In this document: positions 54,546-63,160 of the stretch, in pieces
Position numbering within the stretch: position 1 is the stretch's first letter
Layout of the letters: every line of letters starts with the position of its first letter
Assembly: GCA_031267645.1 (NCBI GenBank)
Contig: JAIRYW010000013.1
Span: forward strand, 16,317-80,316
Length of the DNA: 64,000 nucleotides
Direction: 5' to 3'
From: Propionibacteriaceae bacterium
GTDB lineage: Bacteria; Actinomycetota; Actinomycetes; Propionibacteriales; Propionibacteriaceae
Translations under genes and position numbers: made by a program
The notes under the pieces: model-generated
The model's database searches: none
Seen by the model: the letters and a program-made list of their open reading frames with translations, nothing else
What the model was told of the DNA's origin: nothing

Positions 54546-55388
54546 CTAGGCCAAGACTCTGTCCATCCCCGGCAGGTGGTGCCAACCCGCCGCCTGAGGG
54601 TCCCACTGCCAAACCCCCTGGTTCATGTAGGCGTAAGAGACGTGGCCGTATTGACCCCGCGTGGCCAGGGTCTGTCGGAAAAACTCTTTGATGACGGCCG
54701 CGGCACGTTCGCCCGTGACCTCCAACTTGGGCAATCTCCCGCCCATGTTGGCGGTGTTCGGCTGCGGAATCAGGCCCAGGGAGAAGCGCAGGTATTCGTC
54801 GGTGGTGCTCGGATTGGACCCGTCGAGGTAGGCGTGCAGGCTCTTCAGGAGAAGCTGCTTGGTGAAGGCCTCGGTCAGGAAGGCGGCCTGCGGGATCGAC
54901 CCGTCCGCGAGGACGAAGACGCGCTCGAAGCGAGCCACGTTACCGACACCGAGGTTCCGGTAGACCTCAGGCTCGGCGTTCAGGAGTTGAGGCGCCACGA
55001 AGGGACCACGGAACGGCACCGAGGCTTGGCCGATACCGCTAAACGCCCAGCCATCTTGGAAGTCGACCGCCCTGGAGGGGAAGCAGATCATCCAACCGGC
55101 CAATACAACCTCTCCCCTGGCGTCGGGAGTCGCCAGACCGATGCGGTCCTGGCCGTTGCGCAGATTCTTACTGCCAATGAAACCTTCCGTCCATTCGGCG
55201 CCCAGACTCATGCGCAGCGTGACCGGTTGCCACCCAACCTGTTGCGCGTTGAAGGCGAAGTTCTTGAGGTAGTCCCACAGCATGGCCCCCTGGTGGTCCA
55301 ACTCGCGCCGCAGCACCTGCAAGTCATCATTGACAGCCGCGCCAGCGTTGCGCAGCTGCCTCAGTTCCTCCGCCGAAAATCCGCTCAC
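54546..55388 (-). CDS. Uncharacterised protein
   Basis: 280 residues from GTG 55388, which has AGGGAG five bases upstream; the frame is open to 55637 but that part overlaps relic sequence. No signal or membrane segment. Contains FQDGWAFSGIGQASVPF and GVWQWDPQAAGWHHLPG; Trp/Phe-rich, mixed alpha/beta. No family recognised. It is wedged between fragments of the ATPase and glycosylase genes, so it may be an insertion into the duplicated module. Confidence 0.55.
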   Translation of the reverse strand: MSGFSAEELRQLRNAGAAVNDDLQVLRRELDHQGAMLWDYLKNFAFNAQQVGWQPVTLRMSLGAEWTEGFIGSKNLRNGQDRIGLATPDARGEVVLAGWMICFPSRAVDFQDGWAFSGIGQASVPFRGPFVAPQLLNAEPEVYRNLGVGNVARFERVFVLADGSIPQAAFLTEAFTKQLLLKSLHAYLDGSNPSTTDEYLRFSLGLIPQPNTANMGGRLPKLEVTGERAAAVIKEFFRQTLATRGQYGHVSYAYMNQGVWQWDPQAAGWHHLPGMDRVLA

Positions 55389-55494
55389 CGTCACTCCCTC
55401 GTCACTGGCCGGCCCCACGACCTGACCTCGTCCGAGGACGGGAGCGTGGGTCTGATCATCACCGTCAGGGTGAATCCTAGGGGAATCGATGTGC

Positions 55495-55578
55495 CTTCCC
55501 TGATGTGCCGCAAGCTTGGATGTCGGTCTGATCGGCTTTGGCGGAGACCTGCGGCGCGATGATCGAGCGGGCCGAGGC
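55495..55578 (-). pseudogene. Relic of an AlkA-type glycosylase gene
   Basis: Minus-strand reading ARSIIAPQVSAKA directly joined to DIQACGTSGK. These match residues about 45-57 and 84-94 of the intact glycosylase, with an internal in-frame loss of about 26 codons. The DNA is still close (23 of 25 bases around GTGCCGCAAGCTTGGA). Confidence 0.7.
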
Positions 55579-55633
55579 CCACCTTGGCCGGTCGCCTGGC
55601 GCGGGCGGGTCGAACCTCGTGGCTGGCTCGGAC

Positions 55634-56905
55634 TCAAGGGCCGAGCAGCGCCGCCGGCACCACGGCGATCCCATCCTGGGTCCGGCGGTAGGCCTGGGCG
55701 CCGGTCGTGACCACCACCGCCTCGGTCAGGCGACCGTTCAAGCGGTCCCGGAGCCAGTGCAGGTGGCGCAGGTCCGAGTCGGTCACGGTCGGGGCCAACT
55801 TCACTTCGATGGCCACGATGTTAGAACCGCGTTGCACGATGAAATCGACCTCATGGTCACCGTTGCGGGTGCGGAGATGACTGACTGAGGCGTCGTCCGC
55901 CACGGCGTAGGTCAGCAGACTGACCGCCACCAGAGCCTCGAACAGCCGGCCCGCGATGGAACCGAAGCGCCGGTCGAGCGGACTGACGGACCGCCCCGCG
56001 ATCAGATCGGCTTCGTCCAAGCCGAGTAGGACCATGGCCAAGGCGGGGTCGGCCAGGAAGTGCTTGGGAGACTGTTTCAGCCGGGCGAAGAAGTCCTCCC
56101 CCTCGATCCAAGGCCCGACTTCGTCCAGCAGCCACAGACTGTCCAACACCTCCCGGTAGGCGATGGTCGTGGTCTTAGCCGGCTTGTCGGAATCACCGGC
56201 GCTGGAAGCGTCCAAGATCTCTGAGTAAGACGCGCCGGTGGCAGTCGCCGCCGCGTAGGCCCGCAGCCAGCGACGAAGGGTCTGCGGTTGCCGGACAGGC
56301 AACCCCTGGAGGGCGAAATCCCGGGCGACGATGGAGTCCAGATAGGAGGTCAACTGCCGGCGGCGCAGCCGTGGAGGCAGAGCCCGAACACCAGGAAAGC
56401 CGGAGGCGGCCAGGTCGGAGACATAGTTGGCGAAGGTGACTGGGGTGTCGCCTTCGACGACGGCCGAGCCGGACAACAACGAGCCAAGTGAGACCGTCGG
56501 CCGGTCGAGACGGCGTTCGGCCAACGAGTACGGACGCATGCGCAACCGCACCATACGCCCGGCGCCAGAATGGATATTGGCTTGCAAAGGGGCCGCGCTA
56601 CCCGTCAACAGGTAGGCTCCGGGCGCGGCGCCGTCGTCGACCCGATGACGAACCAGATCCCAAACTTGAGGCCAGGCTTGCCACTCATCGAGCAGGACCG
56701 GAGCAGGCAAGCTGTCCAGGCGCGTTGGCTGGTTGACCAAGGCCTCGCGCACAGTGTCGAGATCCAGACTGAGGCAGGTGGTGGCCAGCCGCTGGGCCGA
56801 AGCAGTCTTACCGACTCCCCTAGCCCCCTCCAGCACAACCGCCGGCAGTCCCGCCACTAACTCCTCGAGCATACCGTCAGTGACCCGGGCACGGTATTCC
56901 ATCAC
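55634..56905 (-). CDS. DUF4143-type AAA ATPase, copy 2
   Basis: 423 residues. Walker A GARGVGKTAS, Walker B VLLDEWQ, and the nuclease-like C-terminal motif DHEVDFIVQ...IEVKLA; ends VVPAALLGP, as copy 1 ends VVPLALLGP. It starts at GTG 56905, six bases after a TAGCGT -10 (leaderless); ATG 56902 is adjacent. Iterons overlap the promoter. See copy 1 for role. Confidence 0.82.
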   Translation of the reverse strand: MMEYRARVTDGMLEELVAGLPAVVLEGARGVGKTASAQRLATTCLSLDLDTVREALVNQPTRLDSLPAPVLLDEWQAWPQVWDLVRHRVDDGAAPGAYLLTGSAAPLQANIHSGAGRMVRLRMRPYSLAERRLDRPTVSLGSLLSGSAVVEGDTPVTFANYVSDLAASGFPGVRALPPRLRRRQLTSYLDSIVARDFALQGLPVRQPQTLRRWLRAYAAATATGASYSEILDASSAGDSDKPAKTTTIAYREVLDSLWLLDEVGPWIEGEDFFARLKQSPKHFLADPALAMVLLGLDEADLIAGRSVSPLDRRFGSIAGRLFEALVAVSLLTYAVADDASVSHLRTRNGDHEVDFIVQRGSNIVAIEVKLAPTVTDSDLRHLHWLRDRLNGRLTEAVVVTTGAQAYRRTQDGIAVVPAALLGP

Positions 56906-56910
56906 CCCTC

Positions 56911-56949
56911 TACGCTACCAAACGCCGGACTTCTACGCTACCAAACGCC
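56911..56949 (-). repeat. 23-bp iterons over the promoter of ATPase copy 2
   Basis: CCAAACGCC (plus strand) at 56918-56926 and 56941-56949, 23 bp apart, each preceded by CTACGCTA. On the coding strand the first unit contains the -10 TAGCGT (complement of 56912-56917). The core and spacing equal those before copy 1, in the opposite orientation relative to the gene. Confidence 0.75.
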
Positions 56950-57047
56950 GACAGGTCAGATTTCCTCTGTATGAGACGGCCGGGCCTGGCCCGAAACCTT
57001 GCGCCCCGCGTCAGGAAGCCCACCGGAGCGGCCGGCGGCGGACCGCT

Positions 57048-57683
57048 TCACTCGCCCAGGCGACGGCGAATCGAGCGCTTGACCTGCTCTAGATCGGGGT
57101 TGGTCAAGGTCGGGATCAAGACCTTGATCTGCTCGACCGGCAGGTCCCACCAGCGCAGCCGCTCCAACAAATCGACCATTTCGTCGTCGAAGCGGCGGCG
57201 GATCGGCCGGGCCGGGTCGCCGGCCACGACGGTGTAGGCCGCCACGTCGGAGCCGACCACCGAGTAGGCCCCGATGATGGCCCCGTCGCCGACCCGCACC
57301 CCCGGCAGGATGACGGCGTTCTGACCGATCCAGACGTCGTGGCCGATCACAGTGTCGCCCTTGCAGGGCAGATCGGCCAGGTCCGGCGGCGGCGCCTCCC
57401 AACCGGTCAGGATGTGGAAGGGGAAGCAGGTGGCGGCGTTCATCTGGTGGTTGGCGCCGTTCATGACGAACTCGACGCCTTGGGCGATCTGGCAGAACTG
57501 GCCAATGATCAGCTGGTCGCCGTACGACTCCGGGTAGTGGTGGGTGACCTGGGCCTGGAAGTCCCGACCCGAGTAATAGGTGAAACGGCCGACCTCGAGG
57601 CCGGCCCGGGTGACGGTCGGACGCACATAGGTGACGTCGAAGCCGGGCACGGGAAAAGGTTGGTCCGGGTCGGGCATGGTCAT
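57048..57683 (-). CDS. CatB/Vat-type xenobiotic acetyltransferase (left-handed beta-helix)
   Basis: 211 residues. Hexapeptide-repeat trimeric acetyltransferase; relatives acetylate chloramphenicol or streptogramins, but many have other substrates. The catalytic His is in MNGANHQMN, and hexapeptide turns are seen in VIGHDVWIGQNAVILPGV and GAIIGAYSVV. ATG 57683 is six bases after TAGGCT (57690-57695), so leaderless. Confidence 0.85.
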   Translation of the reverse strand: MTMPDPDQPFPVPGFDVTYVRPTVTRAGLEVGRFTYYSGRDFQAQVTHHYPESYGDQLIIGQFCQIAQGVEFVMNGANHQMNAATCFPFHILTGWEAPPPDLADLPCKGDTVIGHDVWIGQNAVILPGVRVGDGAIIGAYSVVGSDVAAYTVVAGDPARPIRRRFDDEMVDLLERLRWWDLPVEQIKVLIPTLTNPDLEQVKRSIRRRLGE

Positions 57684-57689
57684 GCGGCG

Positions 57690-57695
57690 AGCCTA
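57690..57695 (-). promoter_or_regulatory. -10 box of the CatB-type gene
   Basis: TAGGCT on the minus strand, six bases before the ATG. Confidence 0.5.
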
Positions 57696-57748
57696 GCCGG
57701 GTCTCGCCTCCCCGTGTTGGGCTAAGGGAGACGAGACCCGGACCCGCC

Positions 57749-59080
57749 CTAACGCAGCAAGGCCGGACGTTTGGGGTCGAAGGTCCAGCCGGGGATCAGA
57801 TAACGCATCCCGACGGTGTCGTCGCGCTGGCCCAGGCCGTGCTCCAGGTAGAGCTGATGGGCGGCCTCCAGCCGGTCCCGGTCGATCTCGACGCCCAAGC
57901 CGGGGGCGTCGGTCACCGCCACCCGACCGTCCACGATCTGGGGCGGGTCCTTGGTCAACCGTTCGGCCCCCTCCTGCCAGATCCAGTGGGTGTCGAGGGC
58001 GTTGTACTCTCCGGGCGCGGCCGCGCCGCATTGCGCCACCATGGCCAACGAGATGTCGAAGTGATTGTTGGAATGACAGCCCCAGGTCAACCCGCTGTCG
58101 TGGCAGAGCTGGGCCACTCGGACCGAGCCGCGCATGGTCCAGAAATGCGGGTCGGCCAGCGGGATGTCGACCGCTTGCAACAAAAGCGAGCTGGTCATCT
58201 GCCGCCAATCGGTGGCCACCATGTTGGTGGCAGTGGGCACCCCGGTGGCGCGGCGGAACTGGGCCAGGATCTCCCGCCCCGAGAACCCGCTCTCCGCCCC
58301 GCAGGGGTCCTCGGCGTAGGCCAGCTGACCGGCCAGCGGCCGACACAGGCGGACGGCCTGGTCCAGCGACCAAGCCCCGTTGGGGTCGATGGTGATGCGG
58401 GCCTGGGGGAAGCGCTGCTTGAGCGCCAGCACGGCTTCCACTTCCGCCGGGCCGGTTTGGACGCCGCCCTTGAGTTTGAAATCCTGAAACCCATACTTGG
58501 CTTGGGCGGCCTCGGCCAGCCGCACCACCGCCTGCGTCGTCATGGCCTCTTGGTGGCGCAGACGGTACCAGTCGCAGTCGGACTCGGCCTCGCGCAGATA
58601 CGGCAGATCGGTCGCGTCCGGGTCGGCGATGTAGAACAGATAGCCCAGCACCCGCACCGAGTCACGTTGCTTGCCGTCGCCCAGCAGGGAGGCCACCGGC
58701 ACGCCCAGGTATTGGCCCAGCAAATCCAGGTAGGCTGATTCGATGGCGGTGACGGCGTGGACGGCGGTGCGCAGATCGAAGGTCTGGAGGCCCCGCCCGC
58801 CCTGGTCGAGGTCGGCGTAACGCGAGCCGATGACTCGTAACACGTTCTGGTACTGGGCGATGGACGATCCCCGCACCAGTTGGAAGGCCTGCTCGATGGT
58901 GGCCGTGATAGCCTCCCCGCCCGGCACTTCGCCGATCCCGCTGCGGCCGGTCGAATCGGTCAAAATCACGACGTTACGGGTGAAGAAGGGCCCGTGCGCG
59001 CCGGACAGGTTCAATGTCATGCAGTCGCGCCCGGCGACCGGATAGACCTCGGCTTCAACGATTGTCGGGGTGGTCATCAT
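57749..59080 (-). CDS. gudD: Glucarate dehydratase (enolase superfamily)
   Basis: 443 residues. Dehydrates D-glucarate to 5-keto-4-deoxyglucarate. Catalytic Lys in FKLKGG, metal ligands in [15 protein letters not shown] and NMVATDW, and the His base in [11 protein letters not shown] are all present. Last gene of the operon; it overlaps the reductase by ATGA with GGAAAGG as ribosome site. Confidence 0.9.
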   Translation of the reverse strand: MMTTPTIVEAEVYPVAGRDCMTLNLSGAHGPFFTRNVVILTDSTGRSGIGEVPGGEAITATIEQAFQLVRGSSIAQYQNVLRVIGSRYADLDQGGRGLQTFDLRTAVHAVTAIESAYLDLLGQYLGVPVASLLGDGKQRDSVRVLGYLFYIADPDATDLPYLREAESDCDWYRLRHQEAMTTQAVVRLAEAAQAKYGFQDFKLKGGVQTGPAEVEAVLALKQRFPQARITIDPNGAWSLDQAVRLCRPLAGQLAYAEDPCGAESGFSGREILAQFRRATGVPTATNMVATDWRQMTSSLLLQAVDIPLADPHFWTMRGSVRVAQLCHDSGLTWGCHSNNHFDISLAMVAQCGAAAPGEYNALDTHWIWQEGAERLTKDPPQIVDGRVAVTDAPGLGVEIDRDRLEAAHQLYLEHGLGQRDDTVGMRYLIPGWTFDPKRPALLR

Positions 59081-60015
59081 GGCCTTTCCATGGTCAAGGT
59101 GGGATCGGTGTTAGGAGTCGGATCGGTGGGTTCGGCCGCCGCACACAGGCCGGCCGCCGCCTCGTACCAGCGCAGCAAAGCCGAATGGTCCTCGGCCTGG
59201 TAGCCGTGGGCTTTGAGCCCGGTCATGATCTCGAAGGCCTGCGCCGCCAGCGGCATCGGCGCGGCCACTTGGTGGGCCGCGTCCATGACGTTGCCCAGGT
59301 CCTTCAGGTGCAAGGCCAGCCGGAAACCGGGCTCGAAACGATGCTCCAGCATCATCGGCCCCTTAGCCGCCATGACGTTGGACCCGGCCAGGCCGCCGGC
59401 GATGGCCGTCAGCACGGCCGCCGGATCGACCCCGGCCTTACGGGCCAGGACCAGCGCCTCGGCCAAGACGGCGATGTTGACCGCCACGATGGCCTGGTTG
59501 GCCAGCTTGGCGATGTTGCCGGCCCCGGCTCCGCCCACCCGCACGACCGAGCGGCCCATGGCGGACAAGACCGGCGCGACCCGGTCGAAGACCTCTTGGG
59601 GGCCGCCCACCATGAACGACAGCGTGCCCGCGATCGCCATCGGCTGGCCGCCGGAGACCGGCGCGTCCAGCATGGCGATGCCCCGCCGACCCAAGGCGGC
59701 GGCCATCTCGCGGGCCGCCAAGGGGTTGATCGAACTGGCGTCGACCACCGTCAGGGCCCGCGGGGCGGCCTCGATCACACCGTCCGGCCCCAATAGGACC
59801 TGGCGCACCTGCGGCGAGTCAGGCAGCATCGTGACGACCACTTCGCTCTGGGCGGCGACGCCCGCCGGAGTGGCGGCGACGGCCGCCCCCAAAGCGACGA
59901 ACTCCTCCGTCACCTCCGGGCGACGGTCGATCACCACCAGCTGGTGGCCGGCCTTGATCAAATTTTTGGCCATGGGCCGGCCCATGATGCCGAGGCCGAT
60001 GAAGCCGATCCGCAT
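59077..60015 (-). CDS. garR: Tartronate-semialdehyde reductase (2-hydroxy-3-oxopropionate reductase)
   Basis: 312 residues of the beta-hydroxyacid dehydrogenase family. [16 protein letters not shown] binds NAD(P); substrate motif DAPVSGGQ; catalytic Lys in [14 protein letters not shown]. Reduces tartronate semialdehyde to glycerate, the step after aldol cleavage of keto-deoxyglucarate. AAGGAGATAGAT precedes ATG 60015. Confidence 0.87.
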   Translation of the reverse strand: MRIGFIGLGIMGRPMAKNLIKAGHQLVVIDRRPEVTEEFVALGAAVAATPAGVAAQSEVVVTMLPDSPQVRQVLLGPDGVIEAAPRALTVVDASSINPLAAREMAAALGRRGIAMLDAPVSGGQPMAIAGTLSFMVGGPQEVFDRVAPVLSAMGRSVVRVGGAGAGNIAKLANQAIVAVNIAVLAEALVLARKAGVDPAAVLTAIAGGLAGSNVMAAKGPMMLEHRFEPGFRLALHLKDLGNVMDAAHQVAAPMPLAAQAFEIMTGLKAHGYQAEDHSALLRWYEAAAGLCAAAEPTDPTPNTDPTLTMERP

Positions 60016-60025
60016 ATCTATCTCC

Positions 60026-60928
60026 TTACTGGGCCGGACCCGTGGTCGGGCCGTTCAATTCGGCGATCACCTGGCTCAGCCGACGACGGCTGTCGAAGTC
60101 CAAGTCGCGGGCCGGGGCGAAGCAGTGGCCGGCTTCGACGCCGACCAGGCGTAAACCCTCTTTCAGCACGACCGGGAAGGTGGCGACGTCCACCAGGTCG
60201 CGCAACGGGGTCAGCCGGCGCTGCAAGGCCAAGGCCAAGTCGGTCCGCCCGGCCCGGTAGGCCTGGTAGAGATCGACCAAGAGCCGAGGCACGATGTTGC
60301 CGGTCGAGGCGATGGCCCCGTCGGCGCCGTGGGCCAAGGCGGCGTAGATGAGCGTGTCGCGGCCCATCAAGACGGCGAAGTCGTCCGCCGTCTGGCAGAT
60401 GTATTCGCTAGTCAAGGACAGGTCGCCGCCGGAATCCTTGATCCCGACGATGTTGTCGACCTGGGCCAGCTCCAGCACCGTGGGCAGAGCCAGCCGGACC
60501 TGGGTGCGTCCCGGGTTGCTGTACAAGACGACCGGCAGGTCGGTGGCCGCCGCGATGGTGCGGTAGTGCTGGATCAGCTCGGGCTGGGTCGGCGTCATGA
60601 AATACGGGGTCAGCACCGACAGCGCCGCGACGCCACCGATCCGGGCCACCATCTGAGCCGTCTGGACGCAATCGCGGGTGGTGATCTCGCTGGCGCCGGC
60701 GTAGATCGGCGTCCGGCCGGCGACGTGCTCGACGGTCAGTTCCACCACCCGCTGCTTCTGCCGCTGGCTGAGGCCGTAGATCTCGCCGGAGCTGCCCAGC
60801 ACGAAGACGCCCTGGACGCCGCCGGCGATGACATGGTCGATCAGGTCCTTGAGCCCATCTTCCAGCAGTTCGCCGTCCGCCGTCAGCGGGGTGACCAGAG
60901 CCGGGACGATGCCGTGTGGCTTGAACAT
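60026..60928 (-). CDS. DapA-family aldolase, probable keto-deoxyglucarate step
   Basis: 300 residues, class I Schiff-base aldolase fold. Schiff-base Lys in VGIKDSGG, Tyr in VLYSNPG, and GSSGEIYGLS at the pyruvate pocket. In place between gudD/garR and the transporter, it most simply cleaves 5-keto-4-deoxyglucarate to pyruvate and tartronate semialdehyde, the job of GarL in E. coli; decarboxylating 5-dehydro-4-deoxyglucarate dehydratase is the main alternative. One base separates it from the upstream gene. Confidence 0.8.
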   Translation of the reverse strand: MFKPHGIVPALVTPLTADGELLEDGLKDLIDHVIAGGVQGVFVLGSSGEIYGLSQRQKQRVVELTVEHVAGRTPIYAGASEITTRDCVQTAQMVARIGGVAALSVLTPYFMTPTQPELIQHYRTIAAATDLPVVLYSNPGRTQVRLALPTVLELAQVDNIVGIKDSGGDLSLTSEYICQTADDFAVLMGRDTLIYAALAHGADGAIASTGNIVPRLLVDLYQAYRAGRTDLALALQRRLTPLRDLVDVATFPVVLKEGLRLVGVEAGHCFAPARDLDFDSRRRLSQVIAELNGPTTGPAQ

Positions 60929-60929
60929 G

Positions 60930-61706
60930 TCAGCGCGTCCCCGGACCGAAGAGGACGGCGATGGACTGCGCCAGCACCTGGTCCGACGGCACCCTGAACT
61001 CGTAGGCCACCGGCAGGTCGGAGGGCAGATTGGCCAGCACCCCGGCCAGGTCGAGGCTGCCCTGGCCGACCGGGGCCACCGTCAGCTTGGCGTCGGGGCC
61101 CGGCTGGACCGCGATGTCTTTGAGGTGGATGTAGCGGACCTGACCGGTCAGTCGGGCGGCCACTTCGACCGGATCGTAGCCTCGGATACGCCAGTTGCCG
61201 ACGTCGAAGGTCAGGCCGAGGTCAATGCCGTTTCGTTCGGCGAAGTCCAAGATGGCCTGGACCGCCTCAAGGGTGCCGCCGCTGTCGCTCTGGTCGTTCT
61301 CGACGTCGAGCCGAAGACCGGCGGCGACGCCCTGGCCGACCAATTCGGCCAGACCGCGGCCCTGGCCGGTGAACAGGCCGACGTTCCACTTGATGTGCGT
61401 CGCCCCCAGGGCCAAGGCCTCCTCCAGGTGGCCGGCGGCGGCCGGGTTGACTCCGTCGGCCTGGCACAGGCCTTCCGGCACCGAGTAGTACAACTCGACC
61501 CCCAGCTGCTCGGCCCGGCGGCGCAGACCGGCCAGCTCGACCGACTGGCCGTCCGGCGGGGTGTCCAATAGCTCGCGGCGCAGCTCGACCCGGCCGATGC
61601 CGAAGTCGGTGGCCTTGTCCAAACAGTCCATCTGAGTCATTTGGCCGGCCTTGATTTGATCGGCGTAGACCAGCGTATTGAGAACTAGTTGCTTTATATC
61701 CATCAT
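60930..61706 (-). CDS. TIM-barrel sugar phosphate isomerase/epimerase
   Basis: 258 residues from ATG 61706, five bases after TAGGAG; an ATG at 61724 also is in frame. Metal ligands in LRLDVENDQSD, TFDVGNW and YIHLKD. Possibly epimerises the incoming acid or a ketoacid intermediate. Third protein of this fold in the window. Confidence 0.75.
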   Translation of the reverse strand: MMDIKQLVLNTLVYADQIKAGQMTQMDCLDKATDFGIGRVELRRELLDTPPDGQSVELAGLRRRAEQLGVELYYSVPEGLCQADGVNPAAAGHLEEALALGATHIKWNVGLFTGQGRGLAELVGQGVAAGLRLDVENDQSDSGGTLEAVQAILDFAERNGIDLGLTFDVGNWRIRGYDPVEVAARLTGQVRYIHLKDIAVQPGPDAKLTVAPVGQGSLDLAGVLANLPSDLPVAYEFRVPSDQVLAQSIAVLFGPGTR

Positions 61707-61734
61707 GTCTTCTCCTATTATCATTGTTTTGTTG

Positions 61735-63156
61735 TCACCACAGTCCGAGCAGTTTCCACCAGCCCAGGCCGACGGTGCCGAAGACGACCGTGTTGATCGC
61801 GACCATGACCGCCCCGATCACCCACCAGTGGTTCTGTTTGACGTATCCGCTGCCGAAGTAGACCGCGGCCGGGCCCGACGAGTAGTGCGTCATGGTCTGG
61901 TCGATGCAGGTGCAGACGGCCAGCGCCAGCACCGCCAGGTACGGTGGCACGCCCAAGGCCACGGCCAAGGCCAGGAAGACGGTGTACAGGGCCAGAATGT
62001 GCGAGATGCCGCTGGCGAAGACGTAAGTCGTGATCAAGAACACGAACACCAAGACGGCGATGCCCACCGGCCAGCTGACATGGGCCAAGGAGGCCTGGAC
62101 CTTGGACGAGAAGACGGTGAAGAAATCCATCTTGGCCAGATTGTCGGCGATGCTGTACATCCCGCCCATCCAGAACATGACGTCCCAAGCGCTCTTTTCG
62201 GAGATCACCTCGTCCCATGAGACGATGTCGAACAGCAGCATCAAGGCCAGGCCCAGCAGCGCGAAAGTGGCCGCTTTGATGCCCGTCAGCGAGGTCGTGG
62301 CCCAGCCCAACACAGCCACCAGGAAGATGGCCGAGAGCATTTTCTCTTGGCGGCTGATCGGCCCCAATTGGCGTAGCTTCTCCCGCGCCGCCAGCTGGGA
62401 GGAAGAGGTGTCTTTGACGCCCGGCGGATAGAAGCGGTACATCAGCAGCGGCGTCAGAATGAACATGATCAGCACCGGGACCGACATGTAGAGCAGCCAG
62501 GAGGCCCAAGAGAGCTGGACCCCGGCGATCTGGGCGGCGAAGCTGACCACCAGCAGGTTGCCGGCCGCGCCGGTCAAGGTGAAGAGGCTAGCCATATTGT
62601 CGTTGTGCACCGTCGTCATGACGAGGTAGGCGCCCAACTTACGCGGGTTGTCCTCCGGCGTCGAGCCGGCCACCTCGGAGACGCTGCGCACCACCGGGTA
62701 GACGATGCCGCCCGAGCGGGCGGTGTTGGACGGCACGAAGGTGCTGATGATGAGGTCGCCCAAAGAGAAGGCGTAACCGAGTTTGAGCGAGCTAGAGCCG
62801 AACTTGCCCATCAGTAAGTACGCGATCCTAACCCCCAGGCCGGTCTTGATCAGCCCGCGCGAGAACAAGAAGGCGGAGACGATCAACCAGATGACGTCCG
62901 AGGTCAACCCGGTGAAGGCCTGACCCAGTTTCAAAGTCCCGGTCAACAGCGCCACCGCGATGGCTAGGACTGTGATCCCGCCGGAGGGCAGGGGTCGCAG
63001 CATGAAGCCCAAGGCGGTGGAGACGAAGATGGCGAAGAGATGCCAGGCCTGGACTGAGAAGCCGTCGGGCGCCGGGATGAACCAGATCCCGGCCCCCACC
63101 GCCACCAGCAGGGCCAAACTGAGCCATTTCTTCTGGGCCTGGCTGAGGTTTTTCAT
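61735..63156 (-). CDS. DASS-family organic-anion transporter
   Basis: 473 residues, about twelve membrane segments. Divalent anion:sodium symporter family; SNT-type motif in FVPSNTARSGGIVYP and the C-terminal HYSSGPAAVYFGSGYV as in CitT/TtdT and other di- or tricarboxylate carriers. Likely imports the glucarate- or tartrate-like substrate of the operon. Starts four bases after the preceding stop. Confidence 0.88.
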   Translation of the reverse strand: MKNLSQAQKKWLSLALLVAVGAGIWFIPAPDGFSVQAWHLFAIFVSTALGFMLRPLPSGGITVLAIAVALLTGTLKLGQAFTGLTSDVIWLIVSAFLFSRGLIKTGLGVRIAYLLMGKFGSSSLKLGYAFSLGDLIISTFVPSNTARSGGIVYPVVRSVSEVAGSTPEDNPRKLGAYLVMTTVHNDNMASLFTLTGAAGNLLVVSFAAQIAGVQLSWASWLLYMSVPVLIMFILTPLLMYRFYPPGVKDTSSSQLAAREKLRQLGPISRQEKMLSAIFLVAVLGWATTSLTGIKAATFALLGLALMLLFDIVSWDEVISEKSAWDVMFWMGGMYSIADNLAKMDFFTVFSSKVQASLAHVSWPVGIAVLVFVFLITTYVFASGISHILALYTVFLALAVALGVPPYLAVLALAVCTCIDQTMTHYSSGPAAVYFGSGYVKQNHWWVIGAVMVAINTVVFGTVGLGWWKLLGLW

Positions 63157-63160
63157 CGGA

